Source: Wagnerdoeblera intermedia
GTDB taxonomy: Bacteria > Pseudomonadota > Alphaproteobacteria > Rhodobacterales > Rhodobacteraceae
Length of the DNA stretch: 64,000 nucleotides
NCBI RefSeq assembly: GCF_042647465.1
Contig: NZ_JBHRVN010000004.1
Reading direction: 5' to 3' (one strand)
Shown: positions 37,999 through 47,659 of the stretch, one piece after another
Layout of the letters: every line of letters starts with the position of its first letter
Position numbering within the stretch: position 1 is the first letter of the stretch
Translations under genes and position numbers: made by a program
Notes under the pieces: model-generated
What the model was told of the DNA's origin: nothing
Databases searched by the model: none
Seen by the model: the letters and a program-made list of their open reading frames with translations, nothing else

Positions 37999-38534
37999 GG
38001 CTTCACCCCCAGAGCTTCGAGGCAAAGGCGCTGTTCCGCGGCGCGGCGATTGGTAAGCCCACGGACCTGCTTGCCCCCTGCCCGGTCCCACCGCGACAAC
38101 TGGCGACAGGCAGCGGCCCAGTCCCCTGCCCGCGCCAGCTTGACGAGCGTTGAGCTACAGGCCGCGCCGGCCCCGACGTTATACGTCCAGGACGTGAGCG
38201 CGACCTGCACGCCCTGCGGCTGCGAGGTCAGCCTAGGAAGGCAGGCTGAGAGTTGCGCGTGGTAACCCGCCAATGACTGCTGGAGCATCGTCAGGCATTG
38301 CTCAGGCGTGTAGCGGTCACCTGACTTCACGCCCTTCGTCTCGCCGTAGCAGACCGTCCAGACAGGCGGGCTGGCGATGCGGTCGAGATAGGCCTCGGTG
38401 CGCTCACCCTCCCAGGGGCCGACGAACAGAGCCGTTGCCGCGAGGACGGCAGCCGCGCCGCCAGCGGTGGATTTCGGGCGCGCAGTCAGCATCGCCCGGA
38501 GACCGGCAAAAAGCCGGACCAGAAATTGCAGCAT
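37995..38534 (-). CDS. GH24 lysozyme (SAR-type endolysin)
   Basis: 179 residues. A hydrophobic N-terminal segment with many Ala/Gly (GGAAAVLAATALFVG, ~24-38) precedes the catalytic stretch WEGERTEAYLD...VWTVCYGET. The catalytic Glu is near residue 42, Asp near 51 and the Thr in WTVCYGET. It cleaves peptidoglycan glycan strands. The Ala/Gly-rich segment suggests a signal-arrest-release endolysin that needs a pinholin. AGGAGGCAGCG fixes the start at 38534. Confidence 0.85.
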   Translation of the reverse strand: MLQFLVRLFAGLRAMLTARPKSTAGGAAAVLAATALFVGPWEGERTEAYLDRIASPPVWTVCYGETKGVKSGDRYTPEQCLTMLQQSLAGYHAQLSACLPRLTSQPQGVQVALTSWTYNVGAGAACSSTLVKLARAGDWAAACRQLSRWDRAGGKQVRGLTNRRAAEQRLCLEALGVKP

Positions 38535-38643
38535 CGCTGCCTCCTGAAATGGAAATGCCCCGCGGGTGCGGGGCGGGATGAGTTCTTGTCTGGGGAACAG
38601 ATCAACTTGCAGAGGGTTGAAAGTCTGGCTGGCGGAGGATGAC

Positions 38644-39000
38644 ATGAGCGAACGCAACACCATCGAGGCTATGCTCCGAGGCGCGCGCAGCCGTTGCCCC
38701 AACTGCGGCGAGGGTGCTCTGTTCAGGGGCTACCTAAGCAAAGTCGATCAGTGCGCAGTCTGTGGTGAGGACTACACTCATATCCGCCCTGCCGATGGGC
38801 CGACTTTTTTCGTGCTCTGCATTACCTGTCTGATGTTGATACCGGCCCAGTTCGTCACCTTCCGTGCTGCAGGTGATCACATCGTGACAGGTCTGGTTAT
38901 CCTTGCGATGATCATGACGGCTGTCACTTTAGTGCTTCTCCGTCCCGTGAAAGGCGCAGTGATAGGGCTGCAGTGGGCGGGCAGAGATTATCATCCTTAA
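38644..39000 (+). CDS. DUF983 family membrane protein (phage moron)
   Basis: 118 residues. Two CxxC pairs (SRCPNCGEG and DQCAVCGEDY) near residues 20-45 form a zinc-ribbon-like site. Two transmembrane helices follow (FFVLCITCLMLIPAQFVTF and VILAMIMTAVTLVLL), as in DUF983. GGAGGATGAC precedes the ATG. It is read against the late genes and lies between lysozyme and a tail-side gene, so it is probably a lysogenic conversion gene acquired from a bacterial chromosome. Function of the family is unknown. Confidence 0.8.
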   Translation: MSERNTIEAMLRGARSRCPNCGEGALFRGYLSKVDQCAVCGEDYTHIRPADGPTFFVLCITCLMLIPAQFVTFRAAGDHIVTGLVILAMIMTAVTLVLLRPVKGAVIGLQWAGRDYHP

Positions 39001-39008
39001 ATCGCGAT

Positions 39009-39260
39009 TTAAGATACGCGCCTCTCCATCCGCTCTACCAGCCGATCCAGCGTCTTCTTGATCGCTGCGAGGCTCTCATCCATCCGCGCCAGCGTGACGG
39101 CTTGGTCCTGAGCCCGGCGGGTGATCTCGGCCTGCTCCCGGCGCAGTTCGCTGATGATCTGGCCCTGGCCCTTCACAGCGGCCTCCAGCCGGATCAGCCA
39201 TGCGACGAAGGCCAGCAGCGCGATGAGCTGTGGCCAGTAGGTTTTCACAATGTCTTCCAA
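39009..39260 (-). CDS. Phage membrane protein with coiled coil, unknown function
   Basis: 83 residues. An N-terminal helix (LIALLAFVAWLIRLEAAV) is followed by a coiled coil (SELRREQAEITRRAQDQAV...LVERMERRV). It resembles small membrane proteins near lysis genes, but I recognise no family. It lies after a strong terminator and convergent with the DUF983 gene. Confidence 0.6.
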   Translation of the reverse strand: MEDIVKTYWPQLIALLAFVAWLIRLEAAVKGQGQIISELRREQAEITRRAQDQAVTLARMDESLAAIKKTLDRLVERMERRVS

Positions 39261-39277
39261 GGCGCCCTCCGCGCATG

Positions 39278-39299
39278 AAAAAACCCGCGCGCGGCGGGC
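39278..39299 (-). terminator. Terminator of the phage structural operon
   Basis: On the minus strand CCCGC/GCGGG pair over five bases and are followed by six T (39278-39283), just past the fibre-assembly gene. Confidence 0.7.
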
Positions 39300-39322
39300 G
39301 TCAGGTCAGATTGTCGGGCCGG

Positions 39323-39781
39323 TCAGGCAGGCCAGTTGATTGCGGGCAGGTCCGCGATCACGCCCACCGGGGTCGGCCACGGTTCAGGCGGAGAGGCCCA
39401 GAGGTCATAAACCTGCATCCATACCGCATCGCGCCATGCCACAAATGCTTGCGCCTCTGCGGCCCATTGTGGGTTGGTGCTGGCGACATAGGAGGCGAGA
39501 CTGTTGCCGTTGTCGTAGAGGCGCTCGCGGGCGGTGGCATCGACATGGGCCTGTACGGACACGCGGATCTGCTCCACCAGCTGTTCTGCCGTGAGGGCGA
39601 CAGGCTCAGGTGGAACATATGGTGTCGGGTCCATCCCCAAGGCTGTTGCGTAAACGTCCCGGCCATGCGGTTCCGGATCATCGGGGGAAGCCGTAAAAGG
39701 TATCCAGCCGTAGGTGGGGTGCTCAATCTCGCAGTTGATGCACCCACCTTCAGTGTATGCAGGATTTCGAATATTCATCAT
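39323..39781 (-). CDS. Tail fibre assembly-like phage protein
   Basis: 152 residues, acidic, with CEIEHPTYGWIPFTASPDDPEPHGRDVY at the N-terminus, as in proteins encoded after tail fibres. It overlaps the fibre gene by ATGA (39778-39781). Probably a chaperone or cap of the fibre; identity is by position and general resemblance. Confidence 0.5.
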   Translation of the reverse strand: MMNIRNPAYTEGGCINCEIEHPTYGWIPFTASPDDPEPHGRDVYATALGMDPTPYVPPEPVALTAEQLVEQIRVSVQAHVDATARERLYDNGNSLASYVASTNPQWAAEAQAFVAWRDAVWMQVYDLWASPPEPWPTPVGVIADLPAINWPA

Positions 39782-40434
39782 GCGATCCTTTGGAAGAGAG
39801 TGGCAAAGTCAACCGATCCGATACTGGGCGTAAAGGAATTCCGGACGGAGTTCCCAAGGCACCGCCATGTGCCGCTCAGAGGAGAGCCCATAGAAGCCGC
39901 TGCCGTAAAACCAGTCCCGATCACATAGACCAAGTTAGCGGCACCTGTGGGACGCAGCTGATCGCCCGGATAGGTATTGCCAAAGTAAACTGGGCTTGTT
40001 GCATGCTGTGCCCACACAAGACTCTCAACCGCCCCCGCCGCAGGCAGCCTGATGGCAGCATTAAGAGCGCTCCGCGCAGCGTCAGTAGTAGAAGAACCCG
40101 TGCCACCCTTGCTGACCGGAACCAGGTCCTCCACAGCAACAGAGCCTAACCCTATATTGCCTCGCGCTCGCTGCTGCTGGCCGCTGGTCAAAGACTGAGC
40201 GATATCGTGGCGGATCGCCCCCAAACGGTCTGCGAGATCGATCCATTGAGTATTCGCGTCATTGCGGATTTTGAGGACGCTGCTCGCCGTATCCAGCCAC
40301 AGAAGGCCTGCCTGCGGAGACGCGGGCGCGACTGGCCCGCTGTTGAGTGTGAACGCGCTGTCGAGCGCATTGTTGAAGCCCTCCCGGACGGCGAGGCCGG
40401 ATCCGGAAGGGACTGAGCGGGGATGCTGGCTCAT
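39778..40434 (-). CDS. Phage tail fibre-like protein
   Basis: 218 residues from the ATG at 40434, overlapping the hub-gene stop. Contains repeats typical of fibre shafts (QQQRARGNIGLGSVAVEDLVPVSKGGTG) and a variable C-terminus. It follows the hub protein as expected for a receptor-binding fibre. Confidence 0.65.
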   Translation of the reverse strand: MSQHPRSVPSGSGLAVREGFNNALDSAFTLNSGPVAPASPQAGLLWLDTASSVLKIRNDANTQWIDLADRLGAIRHDIAQSLTSGQQQRARGNIGLGSVAVEDLVPVSKGGTGSSTTDAARSALNAAIRLPAAGAVESLVWAQHATSPVYFGNTYPGDQLRPTGAANLVYVIGTGFTAAASMGSPLSGTWRCLGNSVRNSFTPSIGSVDFATLFQRIA

Positions 40435-43145
40435 GCTGCCACCTGTTCTGCTTTGACGCGCAGGACCGATACGATCGGCGCCACGTCGGGTGATCGGGAT
40501 GTGAGGATGGCGCGGGCCTGAACGCCGCGCGCGCGGTACTCGCCTGCATCGAGGCGGGACCATGGGGACCAGACCGGAGATCCGGACGGGTCGTCTGTGG
40601 TGGTGCGGACCTGCATTTCGACGTCACATTCGACGTCTGCCATAGCGTCCCAGCTGAGCCAGCTGTCGACGGTGCCGGTACGCTGGTCCCAATCATCACT
40701 GAGGACAAGCGGGGCCATTTCGATCACTGAGCGCAGCCGCACCAGCCGGGGGGTGGCCCAGGCGAGCGTGGTGGCGAAGGTATAGACCCCGCGCGTCGAG
40801 ACCCCATAAGGGTAATCCCAAGAGGCCAGCGCATCCGTGTCCGGCACATCGTCGAAGATGCCCACATCGGTCAGCGTCAGGATGCCGTCTGCTGTTACGG
40901 TGCCGTCATGCGTGCCGCTGAACTCATCGTCCGCCTGCAGCAGGCCCGCATCGACAAAGCCGATGGCCTGCGCGCCATCTGCAAACAGAGTTGCAGCCGG
41001 CCCCATCTGCCCGGAGGCATCGATGGCGCGGACGAAGTAGACCCCCGGCATCAGCGGCACGACAGCGATGGTCGTATTGCCCTGCACCTCATCGAGGCTG
41101 ACGGTGTTTGACCAGGCCGCGCTTGTGTTGGCCGCGTGCCGGATCATCACCCGCCCGCCGTAGCGGACATCGAGATCCTTTGGCAGCGCCCATTTGATCA
41201 CTGCCAACCCACCCGCTGTCTGGATCGAGACATTCTCCAGAGCCACAGGCGGAGCCGCGAGGCCGTAGAGCTGACCGGACCAATAGGACCACTCGGAGCG
41301 CTGCCCGAGCTGACCGATGGCCTGCACCCGGTAGCGCATCGGCCCCGCTTTCCAGCCTTCATGTGAGGCAGAGATTTCAGCGGTTTCCGTGACCGTCTGC
41401 CAGACCGTTCCGTCATAGGACCACTGGAGCACATACCGATCCACGCGCGCATCCGCAGAGGACGACCAGCCGATCAGCGTCCGCGCCGCTGCACCGTCTC
41501 CGGTGCGGGTGACGTAAAGCTCTTCGCGCACCTCCGTGATCCCCGGCGGGGCGATATACCAGACCGGCGGCAGGCTACTGCGGGGCGCGGCCTGATAGAT
41601 CTGCCCTTCCGTTGCATGCCAGGACCAGGCGAGCGGGCTGATCTCAGCCAGCGCCAGCACCGGCATGAGCCCGATCCCGTTTTCAGCAGGACCGAGCTTC
41701 ATGCTGGTGACGGCGAAGGGCTTGTGATCGAACCCCCAACGGCTGCGAGAAACCGTCACGGTATCACCGCAGGAGGCCTGCAGCGCCTTCAGATGCGCCG
41801 GGAAGGTCAGGCTGAGCTGGCGGCGCGTCGTTTCCAGTTCAATCTTGGCAATGCGCTGAGCGGCATAGGGGGATGTCGTGAATGCCAGAGTGATGTCCCG
41901 CCAGATCTCCTTTCCGCTGTCCTCATCAACATAGACCTGTGACCTGTAGGCCGGGAAATCATCCGCCTGCCAATCGTTCTGAGGCGAGATGAACTTTCCG
42001 CGCACGCCGTTGAAGTTCTGCGCCCGGCTCATCCGGGTTACCAGTTGCAACGGCCCGGCGGCGTCATCTTCTGTGAGGTCCAGCGATGGCGCCCGCCATG
42101 CCCCGGCATGGATCGACCACTGCCCGCTTTTCCGGATGGCCTTTCCCGCCATCGCAGAGAGCAGGCCCTCAATCGCATCCTGCGGGGTGACAGAGGTATC
42201 GAGAACGCCGTTACAGCGATAGCGCTGCTCCCAGACGCCATGGCTTTCGACCCATTCATCGCAGATATTGGCCGCCTCGATTAGGTGATCGGAACGAATA
42301 CCCTGATCCCCGCCAATGACCGCGCCCAAGCCGTAGCGCGCATCTTCCATGTAGTTTGCGAGGCAAAGTGCGGCGTTGTCAGTATAGCCCCGGGTGCCCG
42401 TGCGGGGATCATAGATGTCATTTCGCCCGCGCACTTTTGCTGAGATGTTCGGGATGCCGTTCGGAAAGGTTTCAGCGTCGAAGATGAGCCTGACTGCGAT
42501 AGCCGAGCACCCTGCCAGTCGGTGCTGTGACGTCCACTCGGGCAACCACTGAGAAAGCCCAGGGAAGGCCTGCCCGCTGCCATAGTGCTTCATTACGGCG
42601 GCTTTGCCCGCATAACGTCCCTGCGGGTTTCCCGCCGCATCAAAGGCCAGCTCACCCTCGAAGTAGATCTCATCGATCGCATGCACCGGATGCCCAGCCA
42701 GCACGATGATGATATGCAGCATTTGCGTGCCGCGATGTTCGGTCGAGCCCTTGACCTTCACCGGCACCGCGACCGCCTCGACCCCGCCGTCATAGACCTG
42801 CCGCATCTCATACCCGATTTCGGTGCGCCAGATTACATCGCCGAAGGCTTCAGTGCCGGAGGTGGCGATATAGATCACCGCCCCCCCCTTGCGCACTTCA
42901 CCATAGACAATGTCTCGGGCTTTCGCGGCTTCCCGGACGGTGATCAGCCGGTTTTGCATGCCTTCATCAACGGCCATCTTTGGCTTGCCTGCCAGAGCCG
43001 CAGCCACACCGGAGAGCATGAGAGAGGCCCGGAAGCTCGCCAGCATGCCGACGAAACCGGTGGCAGCCAAAGCGCCCATGACCCCTAGCCCTGACGCGAT
43101 AGCCACGCCCCCGAGAAGCGCGGCCCCTGCTACGACTGGCGGCAT
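40431..43145 (-). CDS. Phage tail hub/host-specificity protein (J-like)
   Basis: 904 residues. A hydrophobic N-terminus (about residues 1-50) is followed by the hub domain (ARDIVYGEVRKGGAVIYIATSG, then GTQMLHIIIVLAGHPVHAIDEIYFEGEL), the middle RWGFDHKPFAVTSM region, and fibronectin-III-like segments (WSSSADARVDRYVLQWSYDG). These are features of lambda gpJ-type central tail proteins that carry the fibre and meet the receptor. GGAGGGTCTGAT precedes the ATG. Confidence 0.8.
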   Translation of the reverse strand: MPPVVAGAALLGGVAIASGLGVMGALAATGFVGMLASFRASLMLSGVAAALAGKPKMAVDEGMQNRLITVREAAKARDIVYGEVRKGGAVIYIATSGTEAFGDVIWRTEIGYEMRQVYDGGVEAVAVPVKVKGSTEHRGTQMLHIIIVLAGHPVHAIDEIYFEGELAFDAAGNPQGRYAGKAAVMKHYGSGQAFPGLSQWLPEWTSQHRLAGCSAIAVRLIFDAETFPNGIPNISAKVRGRNDIYDPRTGTRGYTDNAALCLANYMEDARYGLGAVIGGDQGIRSDHLIEAANICDEWVESHGVWEQRYRCNGVLDTSVTPQDAIEGLLSAMAGKAIRKSGQWSIHAGAWRAPSLDLTEDDAAGPLQLVTRMSRAQNFNGVRGKFISPQNDWQADDFPAYRSQVYVDEDSGKEIWRDITLAFTTSPYAAQRIAKIELETTRRQLSLTFPAHLKALQASCGDTVTVSRSRWGFDHKPFAVTSMKLGPAENGIGLMPVLALAEISPLAWSWHATEGQIYQAAPRSSLPPVWYIAPPGITEVREELYVTRTGDGAAARTLIGWSSSADARVDRYVLQWSYDGTVWQTVTETAEISASHEGWKAGPMRYRVQAIGQLGQRSEWSYWSGQLYGLAAPPVALENVSIQTAGGLAVIKWALPKDLDVRYGGRVMIRHAANTSAAWSNTVSLDEVQGNTTIAVVPLMPGVYFVRAIDASGQMGPAATLFADGAQAIGFVDAGLLQADDEFSGTHDGTVTADGILTLTDVGIFDDVPDTDALASWDYPYGVSTRGVYTFATTLAWATPRLVRLRSVIEMAPLVLSDDWDQRTGTVDSWLSWDAMADVECDVEMQVRTTTDDPSGSPVWSPWSRLDAGEYRARGVQARAILTSRSPDVAPIVSVLRVKAEQVAA

Positions 43146-43146
43146 A

Positions 43147-43557
43147 TCAGACCCTCCATGCCCGCAGGCATTCGTTCAGCGGAATGCGATGCAGGCCCGC
43201 CTCTCCGGCAAAGGCTGCATCGGCCCCTACACAGACCCCGATTTTACCACCGGGGCCCTCCACCAGATCACCGCGCTGCGCGAAAAGCACAGACGGCAGC
43301 GGCGCTCCCAGATGAGCAGAGACGGCATCCCCATAATTGGTGACGCCCGCACGTCGCTTGATCACGCGCAGAGCCTGTTTTGGCGTGTGGTAAGTGCTCC
43401 GCCAGTCATCAGCGAGCGATGGCGTTTCGGTCAGGGCGGCGAAGACGTCCGCCGCCCAGGTCAGGCAGTCATGCTGCCCCCATGAAAAAGGCCGCCCTTT
43501 GGCGGCCTCGATCTCATCATGCAGGCGGATTTCCCAGCCCGGGGTTTTGCGCGTCAT
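43147..43557 (-). CDS. DUF6950 (NlpC/P60-like) phage protein
   Basis: 136 residues with FSWGQHDCLTWAADVFAALTE, the Cys-containing motif of this phage tail family, and a later His (GLHRIPLNECLRAWRV). It resembles lambda gpK-like tail-tip peptidases that help DNA entry by cutting peptidoglycan. It overlaps the upstream gene (ATGA at 43554-43557). Confidence 0.75.
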   Translation of the reverse strand: MTRKTPGWEIRLHDEIEAAKGRPFSWGQHDCLTWAADVFAALTETPSLADDWRSTYHTPKQALRVIKRRAGVTNYGDAVSAHLGAPLPSVLFAQRGDLVEGPGGKIGVCVGADAAFAGEAGLHRIPLNECLRAWRV

Positions 43558-44111
43558 CGGCCCCATTTGAGGTCAATCTCCTGAATGCTGGTGACAAACT
43601 CAAACGCCCGGTCGCCGGGGTGGATCTGCTGTTGGCTCTCATGGGTGTAGCGCCACTCGCGGGGCCGCTGCAGGTCGATGAGCTGGCTTTCATAGCTGAT
43701 CGAAACCGTGGCTGTCGTCCCGTCCTCTGAAATCTGCGGCACATCGAGCAGGCCCGAGAACACCAGCTCCGGATCAGCCAGCAGCTGCCAGTCCGCGCTG
43801 CAAAAGCCGATCCAGATCCGGCCCGGCATGCCTTGGCGCGCCTCATTGATCGCGGTGGCGATCATGTCCTGAGAGATACCGGACAGCGAGACCGTGACCC
43901 CAGAGGCGACGACGCCGTTGGTCTCTTCGATCTCACTGATGGCGATCAGATGCCCTGCGCCTGTCCATGCCTCGCCACGCCAGTGATAATCACCATATCC
44001 GCTCCACAGGCGGATACGGCCAGATGCAAACTCGCCTTCAAAGAAGCCAATAATATGAACTTCATTCCGCTTGATAGCCTCGACATTGGCTGGCTGCATA
44101 TCGCGGCTCAT
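43554..44111 (-). CDS. Tail-tip protein, DUF2163-like
   Basis: 185 residues (RLWSGYGDYHWRGEAWTGAGHLIAISEIEETN; later WIGFCSADWQLLADPELVFSGLLD and SQLIDLQRPREWRYTHESQQ). The WSGYGDYxWxGxxWTGAG layout is common in tail-tip proteins encoded between the distal tail and NlpC-like genes. Overlaps both neighbours by 4 bp. Confidence 0.65.
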   Translation of the reverse strand: MSRDMQPANVEAIKRNEVHIIGFFEGEFASGRIRLWSGYGDYHWRGEAWTGAGHLIAISEIEETNGVVASGVTVSLSGISQDMIATAINEARQGMPGRIWIGFCSADWQLLADPELVFSGLLDVPQISEDGTTATVSISYESQLIDLQRPREWRYTHESQQQIHPGDRAFEFVTSIQEIDLKWGR

Positions 44112-44689
44112 AGCGCCTCCACGGCTTCGATACTGAACTGATGAACCACATGACCGATGGTCGCCGGGACGGGGCCTGTCGCCCGAAGCGAGACCTTCGG
44201 AGTGAAGTTGAGCAAAGCCCCGGCAGCGGGCGCGCCCCGCAGTCGGGGCACGATCTGCAGCGTGACTGGATCGAGCGGATTGGCAGGATCATTCACCGCG
44301 GCAGAGGTGATCTGATAAAGCCGCTGACGCCCGCCCTGTGCGAGGCTGAAGAAGGTGCCGGGCTGCAGGGTGTTGCCATACCAGTGGCCGGAGACGGTCA
44401 GAGCATTGCCGCTCTGGCCCGCGCCCTCAACCGCCAGATCGGGCAACACGGCAAAGTGCTGCCCGGCCTTTGGCAGGACGAGATCAAACGGCAGGCGCTT
44501 GCCCAGGACCGAGTTCGCAAAGGCCTCGAAGCCGAAGTCCTCGACCATGACGTCAATCGAGAACTCCCACCGCTCGCCGCCCATGTCCTGCACTTGCTGC
44601 GTAAAGCTGAACGGGCTCTCCGTTGCCAGCACAGCTGAGCGCAGGGCGCGGGTCACGCCCGTAATGTAGGCTGACGGAAAGTCTGTCAT
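44108..44689 (-). CDS. Distal tail-like phage protein
   Basis: 193 residues of predicted beta structure (LATESPFSFTQQVQDMGGERWEFSID). Its position, between tape measure and tail-tip genes, is that of lambda gpM/distal tail proteins. Overlaps the tape-measure stop. No closer family recognised. Confidence 0.6.
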   Translation of the reverse strand: MTDFPSAYITGVTRALRSAVLATESPFSFTQQVQDMGGERWEFSIDVMVEDFGFEAFANSVLGKRLPFDLVLPKAGQHFAVLPDLAVEGAGQSGNALTVSGHWYGNTLQPGTFFSLAQGGRQRLYQITSAAVNDPANPLDPVTLQIVPRLRGAPAAGALLNFTPKVSLRATGPVPATIGHVVHQFSIEAVEAL

Positions 44690-46848
44690 CGATGCCCCCT
44701 GCCCTGCAGTGCCTTTGTCTGCGCGGCGGATTGGTTGACGATCTGAGGAATGGCGGCGCGGATCTTCTGCTCGATCAGCGCTGCCGTGCCCTCCACCGCG
44801 CCGCGGGCGTCGATGTGGATGCTCACGCCCTGGCTCTTGCTGGCGTTGTCGGCCATGCGCTTGCTGATGTCGTGCGGGATCACCTGAGTGCCGCGCGGGA
44901 GGTTCATGATCTCGCCACCGCGCTCATGCACCCGAGCCAGACCGCCCGGCGCGAAGTTGGTGCCGTTGGAAAAGCCAAACATTTTCATCACACCGGTGAG
45001 GAAGCCGCCGCCCGAAGTGCCCGGGCCCATCAGCGAGGTGAAGGCCTTGCTCATCAGCATCTCAGCCAGTTTGCTGATGATCTCGCTCAGCACCTTTTTG
45101 AAGCTGCCGCCTTGGGTGATGAAGCTGGAGAAGGCTGAGCTGATGCTGTCGCGCCAGCTCTCGGTGGCATCCTTGAGCTTTTTGAGCTGATCGGCCTGCG
45201 TTGCATAACCGGCGATCATTTTGCCTTGCGTGCTTTCAGCGGCAACGCCCGCCTCGCGCTGCTTCTCCCAGATCTGGGCCTGCAGGTCGGACATGTTGAA
45301 GGTCGCTTGCAGTTTTTCGGCTTCCTCGCGCAGAGCCTTCATGACGCGCTCAACATCGGACAGCTTGGCCTTTGCTCCGCCCGCGCCTGATGACGCCGCG
45401 GCCAGACCGCCGCCGGGCCCGCCAAAGCGGCCCAATTCCTCGTTGGTCTCCTCGGTCTGCGACTTCAGAAGCTCCAGAGACTTAAGGGGAGCAAGCATAT
45501 CAGCCGCGAATTTCCCGGCAGCGATGCGCTGAGCGTTGGCTGTAAAGTCCTGCCGCTCAGCATAATTCTCCAGTTCCCCCGCCAGTTCTGCACCGAGCCC
45601 CCCCTGCAGCCCAAGATCGATACCCGCCTTGGAGAACAGGCCATTAATTGCAGTGGCAACGCTGGTGGTCAGTTCGGCAACCTTGCGCAAAATCCATGCA
45701 AATGCCTTTGCAAAGACAGAACGAAGGCCAGCCGCGGCTGCAGACACGTGCCGCATGATAACAGATGCCCCTAAGCCTATCCGGTCCCAGACCTCAACGG
45801 CCAGATCTTTGAGGACACTTAACGCCTCGCCGAAACCGCCGGCAGACTTGACCAACCCCATGAAGCGGTAGACCAACTCCCCTGCCACTATGACGATGGC
45901 CCCGATCCCGGTTGCCGCGATGGCGCCGCGCAATGCCGTGAGCGCACCCGCCAGAGAGAAGGTCGCAAGGCGGGCGGCGGCAAAGGCGGCGACCCATTTG
46001 CCGGCCATCAGCCCCGCAAAAGTGGCGGTGTAGGACATGAGGCGCGGCATGGCCTCTGCCACAGTCCGCACCATGTCGCCAAGCCAATGCCCTTTCTGCG
46101 CGGCTGTGACGAAAGCGTTTGCCATTGCGGCAAGCCCCGGGACGATCTGCGCGGCCATGATGTTGCGAAAGCCGGTAAAGGCCAGCTGCACTTCCGAGAG
46201 GCTTTGTTTGGCGCGTGCAAAGCTCGCGACCGTCTTGTCGTCCATGACGGCCCCGAGCGCCTGAGCTTTCGCGGCATACTCTGCCATTGCAGCCCCGTTG
46301 CCGCGCAGGAGCGGCAGCAGCGCGGTGCTGTCAGAGGCCATGGCCTCCATGAAAAAGGTCATGTCCTGCTGGTTCAGGTTCGCCTTTTCGAGGCTGTCCA
46401 CATAGAGCTGCAGCGCCTGCGGGCCTGAGAGCTTGCGGAACTGCGCGGCGGTGACCCCCACCTTTGGCGCCACGCGTTCAAAGAAATCCGCCATCGGCCC
46501 GCCGCCCGTGGCGATGAAGTCACCTACCCGGTCGTTCACGTCCTTCAGGATATCGGCGAGCTTGTCCTGCTCGATGCCGACCGAGGCCGCGCCAGCCGCC
46601 CATCCCTGGAACTCGGCAGGGGCAGCATTGGCCAGACGTGCGGCGCGCTGGATTTCAGCGGCCGCATTCATTGAGGCCACGCCCATGGCGGCCATGGCGG
46701 GGGCCGCCGTCGCGACGATCCCAGCAGCGACTTTGCCCAACTTGCTGGCCAAAGCATTGGCCTGTTGCTGAACGGCTTTCACACCGGCAGAAAATGCCGC
46801 ACTGTCTAGCCCGAGGGAGACGTAAAGGGAGCCAATCGCTTGAGCCAT
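44686..46848 (-). CDS. Phage tail tape measure protein
   Basis: 720 residues, largely helical. The start IGSLYVSLGLDSAAFSAGVKAVQQQANAL is typical of tape measure proteins, followed by hydrophobic segments (around residues 270-330) and a C-terminal GGLARVHERGGEIMNLPRGTQVIPH motif common to this family. It sets tail length and enters the host membrane during ejection. It is now separated from its chaperone gene by a moron and the 4-kb transposition unit. Confidence 0.9.
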   Translation of the reverse strand: MAQAIGSLYVSLGLDSAAFSAGVKAVQQQANALASKLGKVAAGIVATAAPAMAAMGVASMNAAAEIQRAARLANAAPAEFQGWAAGAASVGIEQDKLADILKDVNDRVGDFIATGGGPMADFFERVAPKVGVTAAQFRKLSGPQALQLYVDSLEKANLNQQDMTFFMEAMASDSTALLPLLRGNGAAMAEYAAKAQALGAVMDDKTVASFARAKQSLSEVQLAFTGFRNIMAAQIVPGLAAMANAFVTAAQKGHWLGDMVRTVAEAMPRLMSYTATFAGLMAGKWVAAFAAARLATFSLAGALTALRGAIAATGIGAIVIVAGELVYRFMGLVKSAGGFGEALSVLKDLAVEVWDRIGLGASVIMRHVSAAAAGLRSVFAKAFAWILRKVAELTTSVATAINGLFSKAGIDLGLQGGLGAELAGELENYAERQDFTANAQRIAAGKFAADMLAPLKSLELLKSQTEETNEELGRFGGPGGGLAAASSGAGGAKAKLSDVERVMKALREEAEKLQATFNMSDLQAQIWEKQREAGVAAESTQGKMIAGYATQADQLKKLKDATESWRDSISSAFSSFITQGGSFKKVLSEIISKLAEMLMSKAFTSLMGPGTSGGGFLTGVMKMFGFSNGTNFAPGGLARVHERGGEIMNLPRGTQVIPHDISKRMADNASKSQGVSIHIDARGAVEGTAALIEQKIRAAIPQIVNQSAAQTKALQGRGHR

Positions 46849-46915
46849 GATAGAACCCTCGATTTGATATGTAGCGCCTGCTAAGAGTGCCGCTTAGCGT
46901 TGCCGGAGAATGATT

Positions 46916-47659
46916 ATGGATTTTGCTTCATTGATCCCATTTATTGGGATCGCAGCTACCATTTGGTGTTTAATTGCACTTGTTATGGCGATCTTCCCCG
47001 GGAATAGGAAAAGACGCTTAATTCATGCGGGTGCTGCTTTTTTGGTTTTTATCGGCGCAATGGCATCTTCACCGACGCCCGAAGAGATGGCTGCTGAAAA
47101 GCAAGCTGTCGCACTGAGCGAAGCCATTTCTTACGAGCAATCTATTTCTAATCACCTGCAACTTGTCAGATCATTTGATGCAAATGATTTTAAGGCAGAT
47201 AGTCAATCAATTGGACTAGCATTAGGTATTCTTGAGGCAGCCGCGAAAGTTTACGCAGAAGGGAAATCAAAAGATTTGAGCGAAGCCGCATCTTCCGAGC
47301 GGGAGCAACTCAGGAAGGCCCTTTCCTCTAAGCAGACGACCGCACTGCCCGTCCTCAGGGATGCCTATGGACCGGCCATGAGGAAAGCCTTGTGGGAAGC
47401 AGATGGTAAGGCAAAAACTTTCGGAAAGGGATATAGGACTGTTGAATTTGTCAACGTTAGCTTCGCCAGAAATGCCAACATCAAACAAATTCATACTGAA
47501 CTGTTCCCAACCCTTATGAAGCTACGCTTCACCCGAGCACAATACAAATGGGTGGATGCAGATGTTGAGTATCAGTACTTCACCCTCACCCCGCCCAAGG
47601 ACAGCGAAATCGTTACATGGCGACCCAACGGAACCTTCACGTCCGCTGATGAGAATTGA
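46916..47659 (+). CDS. Membrane protein of unknown function (phage moron)
   Basis: 247 residues. Two N-terminal transmembrane helices (IPFIGIAATIWCLIALVMAIF and LIHAGAAFLVFIGAMASS) are followed by a soluble region. The start at 46916 is chosen for GGAGA. The gene is clearly richer in A/T than the phage genes around it and is read against them, between the tape measure and chaperone genes. Its stop codon lies inside the TTGAG target duplication. I recognise no family; superinfection exclusion is one possible role, but nothing in the sequence proves it. Confidence 0.65.
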   Translation: MDFASLIPFIGIAATIWCLIALVMAIFPGNRKRRLIHAGAAFLVFIGAMASSPTPEEMAAEKQAVALSEAISYEQSISNHLQLVRSFDANDFKADSQSIGLALGILEAAAKVYAEGKSKDLSEAASSEREQLRKALSSKQTTALPVLRDAYGPAMRKALWEADGKAKTFGKGYRTVEFVNVSFARNANIKQIHTELFPTLMKLRFTRAQYKWVDADVEYQYFTLTPPKDSEIVTWRPNGTFTSADEN

